A DNA stretch of 64,000 nt from Siphonobacter curvatus (GCF_002943425.1 NZ_PTRA01000001.1:372001-436000), one strand, 5' to 3'; shown: positions 34,540 to 44,468, counted from the stretch's first letter. Translations and numbers: made by a program. Notes: generated from the letters alone by a model not told the origin.

Positions 34540-35937
34540 ATGGAATACCGTATTGAGAAAGACACCATGGGTGAAGTGCAAGTGCCCGCTCATGTGTATT
34601 GGGGAGCTCAAACCCAACGTTCCATCCTGAATTTCCCGATTGCTCAGGACATCAACAAAATGCCGAAAGAAGTCATCGCGGCATTTGCGTACCTGAAAAA
34701 AGCAGCGGCCATTACTAACTTCGAACTGGGCGTATTGCCGGAAGATAAAAAGAACCTGATTGCTCAGGTTTGCGACGAAATTCTGGACCGTAAACTCGAC
34801 GATCAGTTTCCGCTGGTGGTGTGGCAAACGGGTTCGGGTACGCAGTCAAACATGAACGTGAATGAGGTTGTTGCGTACCGGGCTCACGTCGTGAATGGCG
34901 GCGATCTAGCGGATAAGCAGAAATTCGTTCACCCGAATGATGATGTGAACAAGTCGCAGTCGTCGAACGATACGTTCCCGACGGCCATGCACATTGCGGC
35001 GTATAAAATTCTGATCGAGATTACGATCCCCGGCATCGAAAAACTGCGGGATACGCTACAAGCCAAGGCTGAAGCGTTCAAAAACGTCGTAAAAATCGGT
35101 CGTACGCACTTCATGGATGCAACGCCATTGACGCTGGGTCAGGAATTCTCCGGCTACGTATCGCAGTTGAATCACGGACTGAAAGCCATCAAAAATACGC
35201 TGGAACACCTGTCTGAACTGGCTTTGGGTGGAACGGCCGTAGGTACGGGAATCAATACCCCCGAAGGGTATTCGGAGTTAGTAGCTAAGCACATTGCTGA
35301 TCTGACGGGTCTGCCTTTCGTAACGGCTGAAAACAAATTCGAAGCTTTGGCGGCACACGACGCCATCGTGGAAGCTCACGGTGCTCTGAAAACGGTAGCT
35401 GTCAGCCTGATGAAAATCGGTAACGATATTCGGATGCTGTCGTCTGGCCCACGGGCGGGTATTGGTGAAATCTTCATTCCTGACAACGAACCCGGTAGCT
35501 CGATCATGCCCGGTAAAGTAAACCCGACGCAATGCGAAGCCATGACCATGGTAGCGGCTCAGGTGCTGGGTAATGACGTAGCCATCAACATTGGTGGTTC
35601 AAACGGTCACTTCGAGCTGAACGTATTCAAGCCCGTGATGATCTACAACTTCCTGCACTCGGCTCGTCTGATTGGCGACGTTTGCGTAGCCTTCAACGAC
35701 AAGTGTGCCGTGGGTATCGAACCGCTGACGGAAAACATCAGGAAGCACGTCAACAACTCCCTGATGTTGGTAACGGCTCTGAACCCGAAAATCGGTTACT
35801 ACAAAGCCGCCGAAATCGCTCAGACCGCTCACAAAAATGGTTCTACGTTGAAAGAAACGGCTATTGCCTTGGGTTACCTTACCTCCGAAGAATTCGACGA
35901 GTGGGTGAAACCTGAAAATATGGTGGGTAAAATCTAG
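34540..35937 (+). CDS. fumC: Fumarate hydratase, class II
   Basis: Reversible hydration of fumarate to L-malate in the TCA cycle. The 465-residue length is standard. [12 protein letters not shown] (about residues 99-110), the catalytic-Ser loop [15 protein letters not shown] (about 318-332) and the [17 protein letters not shown] segment are all present, so it is an iron-independent class II enzyme. The codon usage is cleaner and GC-richer at third positions than in some neighbours, consistent with high expression. It is followed by a bidirectional terminator. Confidence 0.96.
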   Translation: MEYRIEKDTMGEVQVPAHVYWGAQTQRSILNFPIAQDINKMPKEVIAAFAYLKKAAAITNFELGVLPEDKKNLIAQVCDEILDRKLDDQFPLVVWQTGSGTQSNMNVNEVVAYRAHVVNGGDLADKQKFVHPNDDVNKSQSSNDTFPTAMHIAAYKILIEITIPGIEKLRDTLQAKAEAFKNVVKIGRTHFMDATPLTLGQEFSGYVSQLNHGLKAIKNTLEHLSELALGGTAVGTGINTPEGYSELVAKHIADLTGLPFVTAENKFEALAAHDAIVEAHGALKTVAVSLMKIGNDIRMLSSGPRAGIGEIFIPDNEPGSSIMPGKVNPTQCEAMTMVAAQVLGNDVAINIGGSNGHFELNVFKPVMIYNFLHSARLIGDVCVAFNDKCAVGIEPLTENIRKHVNNSLMLVTALNPKIGYYKAAEIAQTAHKNGSTLKETAIALGYLTSEEFDEWVKPENMVGKI

Positions 35938-35958
35938 TATTGAAGAGGATTTACTTAT

Positions 35959-35997
35959 AAAAGGTCCCCGGGAACGCGAAGTCTCCGGGGACCTTTT
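35959..35997. terminator. Bidirectional terminator between fumC and the DeoR gene
   Basis: AAAAGGTCCCCGG (35959-35971) pairs perfectly with CCGGGGACCTTTT (35985-35997). The genes converge here. Confidence 0.9.
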
Positions 35998-36004
35998 TGC
36001 TGGG

Positions 36005-36757
36005 TCATGCTTCGATCCATTCGCAACCGGCTTCCCGATACTGTTGCACCAGATTTTCATCCAGCCCAGCACGGGTAATGATGTAATGAATGGCCGAAAG
36101 CGGAGCAAATTTCAGATAGCTGTCCTGCTCGAACTTACTGAGGTCGGCCAATAGAACGCTTCTTTCGGCGTTGGCCAGTAAGGCCTTGGTAAAGGAAGCT
36201 TCCGTTTCGCTGCGGGCCGTCAAGCCATTTTTGAGTGAAATACCATCCACCCCAAGGAATGCCTTATCGGCATGATACCGAGCCACGTGTTCCAGGGCTA
36301 CGGAACCGTGTACGGCCTGCCGCTGTACGTCCAGCTCTCCACCAATGAGATTGATGGAGAGGTGAGGAGCTTCCCGCAATTCCCAAATTAAAGGCAGAGA
36401 GTTCGTAATAATCTTCAGGTTCCGGAAGGTTTTGAGGTACGGACCCATCGCCAGCACGGTACTGCCGCAATCCAGAAAGAGTACGTCGTTTTCCTCTACT
36501 AATGTAGCCGCCCGCTGTCCAATCTGCTTTTTGGCCTGCGTATGGATGACCGATTTGTGAGTAAAGGGCACAAAGGGCAAGTCATTCCGGGTGGCTCCGC
36601 CGTGCGTACGAATCAGTTTGCCCTGTTCGGCCAGCGTATTTAAATCCCGGCGAATCGTAATCTCGGACGTTTGTAACTGTTCAGCCAGGAAGCTAACACT
36701 CCGTTCGTTTCCGTAGGCTAGATATTCAAGAATCTGTTTATGTCTGGTAATGCTCAT
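36005..36757 (-). CDS. DeoR/GlpR family transcriptional regulator
   Basis: A 250-residue regulator. The N-terminal DeoR helix-turn-helix (about residues 1-57) includes VSFLAEQLQTSEITIRRDLN, and the C-terminal DeoR sensor domain (about 75-230) contains the sugar-phosphate-binding pattern FLDCGSTVLAM and FLGVDGISLKNGL. Such proteins usually repress sugar catabolism genes until a phosphorylated sugar binds. It is divergent from a NUDIX gene, and the intervening 113 bases carry five TGATC sites that are likely its operator. Confidence 0.92.
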   Translation of the reverse strand: MSITRHKQILEYLAYGNERSVSFLAEQLQTSEITIRRDLNTLAEQGKLIRTHGGATRNDLPFVPFTHKSVIHTQAKKQIGQRAATLVEENDVLFLDCGSTVLAMGPYLKTFRNLKIITNSLPLIWELREAPHLSINLIGGELDVQRQAVHGSVALEHVARYHADKAFLGVDGISLKNGLTARSETEASFTKALLANAERSVLLADLSKFEQDSYLKFAPLSAIHYIITRAGLDENLVQQYREAGCEWIEA

Positions 36758-36760
36758 AAT

Positions 36761-36866
36761 TGATCGGATATGAACAAATATAATTTATTTTGATCGAAAT
36801 TATTTGTTTTTGATCATTATTGATCGAATTTTGGATTCATCATTCGTTCAATCATCAAAAATGATC
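36761..36866. promoter_or_regulatory. Helically phased TGATC site cluster, probable DeoR-family operator
   Basis: TGATC occurs at 36761, 36791, 36811, 36821 and 36862. The first four starts are spaced by 30, 20 and 10 bases, so they lie on one face of the helix. The wider context is T-rich before and A-rich after (TTTTGATCGAAAT). The sites fill the gap between the divergent DeoR and NUDIX genes. Confidence 0.6.
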
Positions 36867-36870
36867 CGTT

Positions 36871-37455
36871 ATGAATACCGTTCAAATTGTCAATACAGAA
36901 ATCCTTTCCGACAACTGGTATACCTTACGTAAAGTCACCTTCGATTATCCCAAGCAAGACGGATCCTGGCAGCGACAGTCGCGGGAATGTTACGACCGGG
37001 GGAACGGAGCGGTAATCCTGCTGTATAATCGCGAAAAGAATACGGTCATTCTGACGGAACAATTCCGTATGCCCACCTACGTGAATGGCAACGATAACGG
37101 TATGCTTATCGAAGCCTGTGCGGGCTTACTCGATGCCGATAGCCCGGAAGACTGCATCCGCCGGGAAACGGAGGAAGAAACGGGATACCGAATCACACAG
37201 CCCGAGCGGGTCTTCGAGCTGTACATGAGTCCGGGTTCGGTTACCGAAATCCTGTACTTTTTCGTTGCGGAATATGAAGACACACACCGGGTCAACGAAG
37301 GGGGTGGGGTAGTGGAAGAAGAAGACATTCGAGTACTGGAGTTGCCCTTTCCACAAGCGTTACAAATGATTGAAAACGGTGAAATTAAAGACGCCAAGAC
37401 CGTTTTGTTACTCCAACAGCTACTCCTCAAAGACCGGCTGAAAGCATCCGTATAA
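36871..37455 (+). CDS. NUDIX hydrolase, NudK/ADP-ribose pyrophosphatase type
   Basis: A 194-residue protein with a full NUDIX box (about residues 85-107: [20 protein letters not shown]) followed by the sugar-nucleotide group feature [17 protein letters not shown]. It resembles GDP-mannose/ADP-ribose hydrolases such as NudK. It probably cleaves a nucleotide sugar to sugar phosphate plus nucleoside monophosphate. It is divergent from a DeoR regulator that may control it. Its transcript ends at a long hairpin at 37476-37522. Confidence 0.88.
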   Translation: MNTVQIVNTEILSDNWYTLRKVTFDYPKQDGSWQRQSRECYDRGNGAVILLYNREKNTVILTEQFRMPTYVNGNDNGMLIEACAGLLDADSPEDCIRRETEEETGYRITQPERVFELYMSPGSVTEILYFFVAEYEDTHRVNEGGGVVEEEDIRVLELPFPQALQMIENGEIKDAKTVLLLQQLLLKDRLKASV

Positions 37456-37475
37456 TGAAATAAAAAAATTTTTTA

Positions 37476-37522
37476 AAAAGTACGGGGAATCCGGATTGAA
37501 GAGGCGGATTCCCCGTACTTTT
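37476..37522 (+). terminator. Terminator after the NUDIX gene
   Basis: An 18-base stem (37476-37493 with 37505-37522; arm AAAAGTACGGGGAATCCG) encloses an 11-base loop and ends in T. It overlaps the extended open frame of the next gene, which supports a start for that gene further downstream. Confidence 0.88.
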
Positions 37523-37555
37523 ATACGTTCATTGGCTTTACGTACCCTACACATC

Positions 37556-38689
37556 ATGCACAAACCTCTTCGACTTACCTTATTTTTCCTTTTACTGGCT
37601 TCATTGGCCTTTGGGCAATCCAAAAAATACGTGGTGATTGGCTACGTTACGGGCGGCGGCTGGACCAAGGAAAGCCTGGAAGCGGACGCAAAAAAGATGA
37701 CGCACATCAATTTTGCCTTTGCCGTTCCCAACGAGGCTGGTGTACTGGCTCCGCTCAACCAACGCGACGTAAAAACGCTCAAAGCTCTGGATGCTCTTCG
37801 TAGCGTCAATAAAGATCTGAAACTGCTCATTTCCATTGGGGGTTGGGGCGGTTGCAAGTACTTTTCGGACGTTTCGGTGAATGAACCTGCCCGTCAGAAG
37901 TTTGCTAAAAGCTGTATGAAGCTTCTCAATGAGTACCATCTCGATGGCGTGGATATTGACTGGGAGTACCCCGCTCAGGTGGGTGCCGGAAACATTTTTC
38001 GTCCGGAAGACAAACAGAATTATACGCTGTTGCTGAAAACCCTACGCGAACACCTGGACGCCCAGGAGAAGAAAAATAAGCGGCTCAAGTCTAATCCCTA
38101 TCTGTTGACTTCGGCGACGGGTGGTGATACAGCTTTTGTCAGTCATACCGAGCTGGGTAAGGCGGCGAAGTACCTCGATTACGTAAACATCATGACTTAC
38201 GATCTGTACCATGGCAATGACGTAGTGACGGGTCATCACAGTCCACTGTACCAGTCTAAGTTAGGGGATTATTCGCGGAATAGTTCGGATGATGCAGTCA
38301 AAGGTCACGTAAAAGCGGGCGTACCCATCAGTAAAATTGTACTGGGTGTACCCTTCTACGGTCGCGGCTGGACGAACGTGAAGCCCGAGCAAAACGGTCT
38401 GTTTCAACCAACAACTGATACCAAGCACTCCTTCACGAGCTATACGGAGCTGACCAATAAGTACATCAATAAAAACGGCTACACCCGTCACTGGGACGAG
38501 GCCTCAAAGGTACCGTACCTCTGGAATCCGGAAACCAAATCCTTCATTTCGTACTGCGATGAAGAGTCCATGCAATACAAAATGGACTACATCAAAAAAC
38601 AAGGCATGGCGGGCGTCATGTACTGGGAATACCAGCTCGACATGCCCGGCAAAAAATTGCTCGATTCAGTAGTAGAGGGATTGAAATAG
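37556..38689 (+). CDS. Exported glycoside hydrolase family 18 chitinase
   Basis: A 377-residue enzyme with a signal peptide (LFFLLLASLAFGQ, about residues 1-20) and a GH18 TIM barrel. The catalytic motif DGVDIDWEYP (DxxDxDxE, about residues 135-144) has the proton-donor Glu, and ISIGGWGGC is the second GH18 signature. It hydrolyses beta-1,4-GlcNAc links in chitin or related glycans. There is no C-terminal sorting domain or carbohydrate-binding module, so it is probably periplasmic or released by another route. The ATG at 37556 is chosen because an earlier in-frame start lies inside the preceding terminator. Confidence 0.93.
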   Translation: MHKPLRLTLFFLLLASLAFGQSKKYVVIGYVTGGGWTKESLEADAKKMTHINFAFAVPNEAGVLAPLNQRDVKTLKALDALRSVNKDLKLLISIGGWGGCKYFSDVSVNEPARQKFAKSCMKLLNEYHLDGVDIDWEYPAQVGAGNIFRPEDKQNYTLLLKTLREHLDAQEKKNKRLKSNPYLLTSATGGDTAFVSHTELGKAAKYLDYVNIMTYDLYHGNDVVTGHHSPLYQSKLGDYSRNSSDDAVKGHVKAGVPISKIVLGVPFYGRGWTNVKPEQNGLFQPTTDTKHSFTSYTELTNKYINKNGYTRHWDEASKVPYLWNPETKSFISYCDEESMQYKMDYIKKQGMAGVMYWEYQLDMPGKKLLDSVVEGLK

Positions 38690-38702
38690 AAAAAACATAG
38701 TA

Positions 38703-38745
38703 AAACAAAGCGGGTACGGCTGATGAAGCCGTACCCGCTTTGTTT
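38703..38745. terminator. Bidirectional terminator between the chitinase and aquaporin genes
   Basis: Perfect 19-base arms (38703-38721 and 38727-38745; core CGGGTACGGCT) enclose a five-base loop. The outer parts are A/T rich on both sides. Confidence 0.92.
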
Positions 38746-38761
38746 ATGATACCCGCTTGTT

Positions 38762-39502
38762 TTATTGGTGATCATCCACTAGCTCTTTCTGAATTTTATC
38801 ATCGGAGAATCGCGGGGCTTCGCTGTACACCAAGCGGTAGAAAATTCCTGCCACGATAGCTCCAGCAATCGGAGCTACGATGAACAGCCACAATTGAGCC
38901 ATCGCCCAATCACCCACAAAGAGGGCCTGACTGATACTACGGGCCGGATTTACGGAAGTATTCGTTACCGGAATACTAATGAGGTGAATCAGGGTGAGTC
39001 CTAAACCAATAGCCAGGCCGGCAAAACCCTTAGACGCTTTCACGTCCGTAGCTCCCAAAATGATGATGAGAAACAGGAACGTCATAACAAATTCGGTAAC
39101 GAAAGCCGCCTGCAAGGAATAGCCACCCGGCGAATGAGTACCGTACCCGTTTGCGGCAAAGCCCCCACTCAGGTCAAACCCGGCTTTCCCGCTGGCAATC
39201 AGGTAGAGAATTCCTGCTCCGGCGATACCGCCTAGAATTTGGGCCACCAGGTAAGGGACCAACTCGCTGGCTTTGAATCGACCACTAGCCAGAAAACCGA
39301 ACGTAACGGCGGGGTTGAGGTGTGCCCCTGAAATATGTCCTAAAGCATAGGCAATAGTCACCACCGTTAGCCCAAAAGCCAGCGACACGCCGACCAGCCC
39401 AATCCCTACTTCTGGAAATGCTGCGGCCAGTACAGCACTGCCACAACCGCCTAGTACAAGCCATAAGGTACCAACAAATTCTGCTGCAAATTTCTTAGTC
39501 AT
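38762..39502 (-). CDS. aqpZ: Aquaporin Z-type channel
   Basis: A 246-residue MIP-family channel with six membrane helices and both pore motifs, HLNPAVTFG (about residues 60-68) and SVNPARSI (about 181-188). The residues before and after the NPA boxes fit a water-selective aquaporin rather than a glycerol facilitator, but this is not certain. It sits alone, convergent with the chitinase gene. Confidence 0.94.
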   Translation of the reverse strand: MTKKFAAEFVGTLWLVLGGCGSAVLAAAFPEVGIGLVGVSLAFGLTVVTIAYALGHISGAHLNPAVTFGFLASGRFKASELVPYLVAQILGGIAGAGILYLIASGKAGFDLSGGFAANGYGTHSPGGYSLQAAFVTEFVMTFLFLIIILGATDVKASKGFAGLAIGLGLTLIHLISIPVTNTSVNPARSISQALFVGDWAMAQLWLFIVAPIAGAIVAGIFYRLVYSEAPRFSDDKIQKELVDDHQ

Positions 39503-39592
39503 GAAAGGGATACGTTAAAAGGGTTAGAAAACGATTGGGTACATTCTACTAAATCGTACACTAGACGAATGCTAATAAATGGTCTATCGAGC

Positions 39593-39608
39593 TACTTTTG
39601 TGAAAGTA
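39593..39608 (+). promoter_or_regulatory. -7 promoter element within an imperfect palindrome
   Basis: TACTTTTGTGAAAGTA has arms TACTTT/AAAGTA and contains a TAnnTTTG element. It differs at two positions from the palindrome at 32241. The leader to the M3 peptidase ATG would be about 180 bases and includes CTAGTA/TACTAG at 39613-39629. Confidence 0.4.
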
Positions 39609-39787
39609 TAAACTAGTAGTAATTACTAGGTATAATTTAGACGTATGGTGTATATTTTACTTAGTATGGTAAGAATTTGTATATATACGTTATGAAAAGG
39701 GACGCTACACCTCAACCGGACAAAGTTGACGGACTCATTTTTCGGCCGTACCTTGCTTCTTTTTTCAGCATCAACAACGCGTTACGA

Positions 39788-41896
39788 ATGAAACTTCTGC
39801 TCCCGCTCATGGTGACTGCAACACTGGCGTTCGGACAGCCTCGTCCGGCTACGGACAATCCCTTTCTGGCGGCTTACACGACGCCCTTTGGTGTTCCCCC
39901 TTTTGACAAAATTCGTACGGAACATTTCCAGCCTGCGTTTGAAGAAGGCATGCGGCAGCAAGCCGCTCAGATTCAGACTTTGGTACGCCGCCGGGATATG
40001 CCGACGTTCGAGAATACCATCGTAGCCATGGATAACAGTGGCGAAATCCTGGATCGGGTTAGTACCGTATTCTACAATCTGAATTCGGCCAATACGAACG
40101 ATGAAATTCAGAAGATCGCTCAACAACTGGCTCCCCAATTGTCTAAGCACCGGGATGATATTCAGTTAAATCCCGATCTGTTCAAGCGGGTGAAAGCCGT
40201 ATACGATCAGCGGAAATCCTTGAAACTGACGCCCGAGCAATTGATGTTGTTGGAAAAAACGTACAAGAATTTCGTACGGAGTGGAGCGGCTCTTTCGCCC
40301 GATAAACAGGCTCGTCTGCGAGAGATCAACCAGGAACAATCCCTGCTGACGCTGAAGTATGGTCAGAATTTGCTGGGCGAAAACAACGCCTACACGCTAG
40401 TGATCGATCAGCAATCCGATTTAAGCGGTTTACCCCAATCCCTGATTGCCTCGGCAGCTGACGAAGCTAAAAAGCGGAACATGGCCGGTAAATGGGTCTT
40501 TACGCTCCAAAATCCGAGCGTTATGCCTTTCCTGCAATACGCGGATAATCGTTCGCTTCGCGAGAAAATCTTTAAAGCGTATATCGAACGGGCCAATCAC
40601 AACGACGACCGCGATAACAAAGCCATCATTGCCAAGCTCGTCGCTCTACGGGCCGAACGGGCTCAGTTGCTGGGTTACGAAAATCACGCGGCGTACGTGC
40701 TGGAAGAAAGCATGGCCAAAACGCCCGCGAAGGTGAACGAACTGCTGAACCAACTGTGGACGGCTACCGTACCCGTGACCAAAAAAGAAGCTGCTGACTT
40801 ACAGGCTTTGATGGATAAAGAGGGTAAGAACGAAAAACTCGCGGGCTGGGATTGGCGGTATTATGCCGAGAAACTTCGCAAGGAAAAATACAACCTCGAT
40901 GAAGAAGAGCTGCGTCCGTATTTCTCGCTGGAAAATGTGAAGCAGGGCATTTTTACGCTCTGTGAAAAATTGTACGGCCTCAAATTCACGCCTCTTGCCG
41001 ATCTACCCGTATACCACCCCGAAGCGATGGCTTACGAAGTGAAGGAAGCCAATGGCAAGCACGTGGGTATTATGTACATGGATTTCTTTCCCCGGGCCAG
41101 CAAACGCGGTGGAGCCTGGATGACCAGCTACCGGAAGCAGGAAGTGCAAAACGGGAAGTTTATCGCTCCCGTTGTGTCCATCGTTTGTAATTTCTCGAAG
41201 CCCGTAGGCAACGCTCCGGCTCTATTGAGCATGGACGAAACGACGACCTTCTTCCACGAATTTGGTCACGCCCTGCATGGCTTACTGTCGAACGTCAATT
41301 ACGGGAGTCTGTCCGGAACATCGGTGCCGCGTGACTTTGTGGAGCTGCCTTCGCAAATCATGGAAAATTGGGCTACTGAGCCGGAAATGCTGAAGCTTTA
41401 TGCCAAACATTACCAAACGGGCGAAGTCATTCCGGACGCTCTGGTCGAGAAACTTAAGAAAAGTAGTTTGTTCAACCAAGGCTTCCTGACCAGCGAATAC
41501 CTGGCGGCTTCTATCCTCGACATGGCGTATCACACGCTGGCTCCCGGACAAACACCCAGCGACGTACTGACCTTCGAGAAGAATGCCATGGATAAAATTG
41601 GCCTGATCGAGCAGATTCCACCTCGCTACCGGAGTACGTATTTCCAGCACTCGTTCTCGGGCGGCTACTCAGCGGGGTATTACAGTTACATCTGGTCGGC
41701 AGTACTGGATGCAGATGCGTTTGAAGTTTTCAAACAAAAAGGTCTGTTTGACAAAAAATCGGCGGAATCGTTCCGGAAAAACGTACTCGAACGCGGTGGT
41801 ACGGACGAGCCCATGAAGTTGTACAAAAACTTCCGGGGAGCCGAACCCGACATCAAACCATTACTGCGGCGTCGGGGCTTACTGACGAATATGTAG
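39788..41896 (+). CDS. dcp: M3 family metallopeptidase, peptidyl-dipeptidase Dcp type
   Basis: A 702-residue zinc peptidase of the thimet/Dcp group. The HEXXH motif is in FFHEFGHALHG (about residues 490-494), with the third ligand Glu expected in the LPSQIMENWA segment. A signal peptide (MKLLLPLMVTATLAFGQ) makes it periplasmic, as is usual for Bacteroidota Dcp. It removes dipeptides from C-termini of peptides. The frame extends upstream to 39677, but the ATG at 39788 gives the signal peptide. A second, cytoplasmic M3 enzyme lies at 50374-52089. Confidence 0.93.
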   Translation: MKLLLPLMVTATLAFGQPRPATDNPFLAAYTTPFGVPPFDKIRTEHFQPAFEEGMRQQAAQIQTLVRRRDMPTFENTIVAMDNSGEILDRVSTVFYNLNSANTNDEIQKIAQQLAPQLSKHRDDIQLNPDLFKRVKAVYDQRKSLKLTPEQLMLLEKTYKNFVRSGAALSPDKQARLREINQEQSLLTLKYGQNLLGENNAYTLVIDQQSDLSGLPQSLIASAADEAKKRNMAGKWVFTLQNPSVMPFLQYADNRSLREKIFKAYIERANHNDDRDNKAIIAKLVALRAERAQLLGYENHAAYVLEESMAKTPAKVNELLNQLWTATVPVTKKEAADLQALMDKEGKNEKLAGWDWRYYAEKLRKEKYNLDEEELRPYFSLENVKQGIFTLCEKLYGLKFTPLADLPVYHPEAMAYEVKEANGKHVGIMYMDFFPRASKRGGAWMTSYRKQEVQNGKFIAPVVSIVCNFSKPVGNAPALLSMDETTTFFHEFGHALHGLLSNVNYGSLSGTSVPRDFVELPSQIMENWATEPEMLKLYAKHYQTGEVIPDALVEKLKKSSLFNQGFLTSEYLAASILDMAYHTLAPGQTPSDVLTFEKNAMDKIGLIEQIPPRYRSTYFQHSFSGGYSAGYYSYIWSAVLDADAFEVFKQKGLFDKKSAESFRKNVLERGGTDEPMKLYKNFRGAEPDIKPLLRRRGLLTNM

Positions 41897-41919
41897 AAAC
41901 CAATAAAGGTGGAGTATTG

Positions 41920-41955
41920 AAAAGCAGGATGCGACTATCATCGCATCCTGCTTTT
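41920..41955 (+). terminator. Terminator after the Dcp-type gene
   Basis: AAAAGCAGGATGCGA (41920-41934) pairs perfectly with 41941-41955 around a six-base loop, followed by a T-rich stretch. Confidence 0.9.
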
Positions 41956-42107
41956 ATTTTTAGATTTCTGCTTCACAAATAGTTAGCTGAACGCTTATTT
42001 GTAGGTAATTCTGAAGGACTGGATCGCAACCGATGCCTTGTCGGTATGGTCTTATTGAAAAGAATCGGATACTAAATCAGTAAAAGTATCCCCAAAACCG
42101 CTCTGTT

Positions 42108-43154
42108 ATGTCGAATATATCCGCGTCTTCCCGTTCGTTTAATCCCTTGAAACTGCTCAGTAAAATTGGTCTGGACGGGTTCATTCTGGCCCTGTTGGGA
42201 ATGATTCTTCTGGCGTATCTCTGGCCCGAAGGTGGACTGGGAGAAGGAACCTTTTCCTTATCCAATCTGGCTAATTACGGAGTGTCGTTGATCTTCTTCT
42301 TTTACGGATTACGGCTGAGTAAGGAAAAACTAAAGGCTGGCCTGACCAACTGGCGGTTACATATTGTCGTCCACGTTAGTACCTTCATTCTGTTCCCGGT
42401 GCTGGTCTTAATCGCCAAAACCTTTCTGGGAAATGCCGACAACCAAATGGTCTGGATGGGTGTATTTTTTCTGTCTACCTTACCCTCAACGGTATCTTCT
42501 TCCGTAGTGATGGTCTCCATTGCGGAGGGAAACATTCCGGCGGCGATTTTCAACGCCAGTATTTCCAGTATCTTAGGTGTGTTTATTACGCCGCTCTGGA
42601 TGCAGGTGGTGAATACAGCAGCGGAAGGGGGCGAAAATCACCTGGGCGACATTATGGGTAAATTGATGTTACAGGTACTGTTGCCCGTGATTGTGGGGAT
42701 CGTACTTAACAAATACGGTGGAGCCTGGGCCGAAAGCAAAAAGAAATTTCTTCGCTATTTCGATCAGACTACCATTCTGATTATTGTGTATACAGCTTTC
42801 TGTGAATCATTCGATCAGCACTTGTTTAGTAACCTCAGCTGGGGTGATTTGTTGATGTTGAGCGTAGGCATGTTAGCTTTGTTTTTTACGGGTTATTTCA
42901 TCATTACAGGCGTTTGTAATCTATTGGGATTCAATCGGGAAGATCGCATTACTGCGGTTTTCTGTGGTTCGAAAAAATCACTGGTCCATGGTACCGTAAT
43001 GTCTAAAGTACTCTTTACTAATAGTGCGGCGTTGGGGATTTTATTATTGCCGCTGATGCTGTATCATGCCTTGCAATTGATTGTGGTGAGTGTGATTGCC
43101 CAACGAATGGCGGCCCAGCATCATTTGTCGGAAGGAACTACTTTAACGAATTGA
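42108..43154 (+). CDS. Bile acid:sodium symporter family protein (SLC10A7/YfeH-like)
   Basis: A 348-residue membrane protein with about ten helices. GVSLIFFFYGLRLSKEKL near residues 63-80, STLPSTVSSSVVM near 125-137 and CGSKKSLVHGTVMSK near 286-300 are features of the SLC10A7-like branch of the BASS family. The transported solute is unknown; true bile-acid transport is not implied. The next gene (MBL-fold) starts 43 bases downstream and may be co-transcribed. Confidence 0.87.
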   Translation: MSNISASSRSFNPLKLLSKIGLDGFILALLGMILLAYLWPEGGLGEGTFSLSNLANYGVSLIFFFYGLRLSKEKLKAGLTNWRLHIVVHVSTFILFPVLVLIAKTFLGNADNQMVWMGVFFLSTLPSTVSSSVVMVSIAEGNIPAAIFNASISSILGVFITPLWMQVVNTAAEGGENHLGDIMGKLMLQVLLPVIVGIVLNKYGGAWAESKKKFLRYFDQTTILIIVYTAFCESFDQHLFSNLSWGDLLMLSVGMLALFFTGYFIITGVCNLLGFNREDRITAVFCGSKKSLVHGTVMSKVLFTNSAALGILLLPLMLYHALQLIVVSVIAQRMAAQHHLSEGTTLTN

Positions 43155-43197
43155 GAATTACGTCGTCTGGAAAGCGTTGGACTTTCAATATTCCCCC

Positions 43198-44310
43198 ATG
43201 AAAAAATTTAAAAAAGGCATGATTATTCTGCTGAGTACACTTGTGATTTTAGGTCTGGTTACGGTACTCGTCTTGCAGTTGCCTACCTTCGGTGGAACGG
43301 CTTCGGGGGCTCGGCTCGAACGAATTAAGCATTCGCCGAATTACAAAAACGGCACGTTTCAGTATCCGCTCGAAACGCCGATGATGAACCCGGAATCTTC
43401 CTGGTTTAAGCTCATCGCCGCCTATTTCAAACCCACCGAAGGGCGGGAACCGGAACGGCCTTTACCGTCGGTGAAAACCAATCTGAAAACGCTGACCGGT
43501 ACGGAACCCGTGCTGGTCTGGTTTGGACATTCGTCGTACTTTCTTCGCGTTAACGGAAAAAATCTATTGGTGGATCCGGTGTTCAGCGGCCGAACTTCAC
43601 CCTTTCAATTTGTGGGTTCAAAGGCTTATCCCTGTACGGAAATGTACGGAGCCGACGATTTCCCGGAACTGGATGCCATCGTTATTTCCCACGATCATTA
43701 TGATCACCTGGATTATGATACCATCCTGAAGCTGGCTTCCCGAACCAAACATTTTCACGTGGCTCTGGGCGTGGGTTCGCACCTGGAACGTTGGGGCGTG
43801 AAACCGGAAGCCATTACCGAATATGACTGGTACGAAGCCGGAAAAATCTCGGATGATCTGCAGTTGACCGCTACGCCGGGCAGACACTTCTCCGGTCGGG
43901 GACTTAAACGCGGACAGACGCTCTGGAATTCATACGTACTGAAAACACCTACGCAGACTATTTTTCTCGGGGGGGATTCGGGATACGGCCCTCACTTCAA
44001 GGAAATCGGTGAGAAATACGGTCCTTTTGATCTGGCTTTGCTGGAATGCGGGCAGTATAACATGATGTGGCATTACATCCATATGATGCCCGAAGAAACG
44101 GTTCAGGCCGCCAAGGATTTAAAGACTGAAGTGCTGATGCCCGTACACTGGGGCAAGTTTACGCTGGCCTTACACCCCTGGAAAGAGCCCATCGAACGGA
44201 TGACGAAAAAAGCGAAAGAGGTTCAACAACCGATTACCACGCCCCGAATTGGTGAGCTAGTGCAAATTGGAGGTAACTATTCTACCGAACGTTGGTGGGA
44301 GGGGTATTAG
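43198..44310 (+). CDS. MBL-fold metallo-hydrolase, NAPE-PLD/UlaG-like
   Basis: A 370-residue protein with an N-terminal membrane helix (about residues 8-26) and a beta-lactamase-fold domain. The metal motif SHDHYDHLD (H165-x-H167-x-D169-H170) is complete, and further His/Asp ligands occur in TPGRHFSGR, FLGGDSGYG and MPVHWGKF. This pattern fits the NAPE-PLD/RomA/UlaG group acting on phosphodiesters or lactones. The substrate is unknown. The ATG at 43198 follows the symporter gene closely. Confidence 0.85.
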   Translation: MKKFKKGMIILLSTLVILGLVTVLVLQLPTFGGTASGARLERIKHSPNYKNGTFQYPLETPMMNPESSWFKLIAAYFKPTEGREPERPLPSVKTNLKTLTGTEPVLVWFGHSSYFLRVNGKNLLVDPVFSGRTSPFQFVGSKAYPCTEMYGADDFPELDAIVISHDHYDHLDYDTILKLASRTKHFHVALGVGSHLERWGVKPEAITEYDWYEAGKISDDLQLTATPGRHFSGRGLKRGQTLWNSYVLKTPTQTIFLGGDSGYGPHFKEIGEKYGPFDLALLECGQYNMMWHYIHMMPEETVQAAKDLKTEVLMPVHWGKFTLALHPWKEPIERMTKKAKEVQQPITTPRIGELVQIGGNYSTERWWEGY

Positions 44311-44409
44311 GAGTTGAGAGTTTATTGGATAAAACCCGGTAAAGTTAGCGGGACGGGTTATTCGTAGCATTTGATACGGATGTTAACGTTGGTAGGCTGT
44401 GCCCACCGG

Positions 44410-44468
44410 GCGGGTCGAGTACCCGCATTTCATACGGGGCTAAGCCTATGGATTTCCTTCGGGGTTGG
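44410..44468 (-). repeat. Interspersed hairpin repeat, copy in reverse orientation
   Basis: On the minus strand it reads CCAACCCCGAAGG, then TCCATA, then TAGCCCCGTATGAAATGCGGG, aligning base for base with the copy at 48750-48797 apart from a few substitutions. It also contains the hairpin GCGGGT/ACCCGC (44410-44426). Confidence 0.7.

Noticed and set aside
34345-34827. A 160-codon minus-strand open frame
   Set aside because: It overlaps the end of the esterase gene and the start of fumC on the other strand and has no family features.
35599-36108. A 169-codon minus-strand open frame
   Set aside because: It is antisense to fumC and runs across a bidirectional terminator into the DeoR gene.
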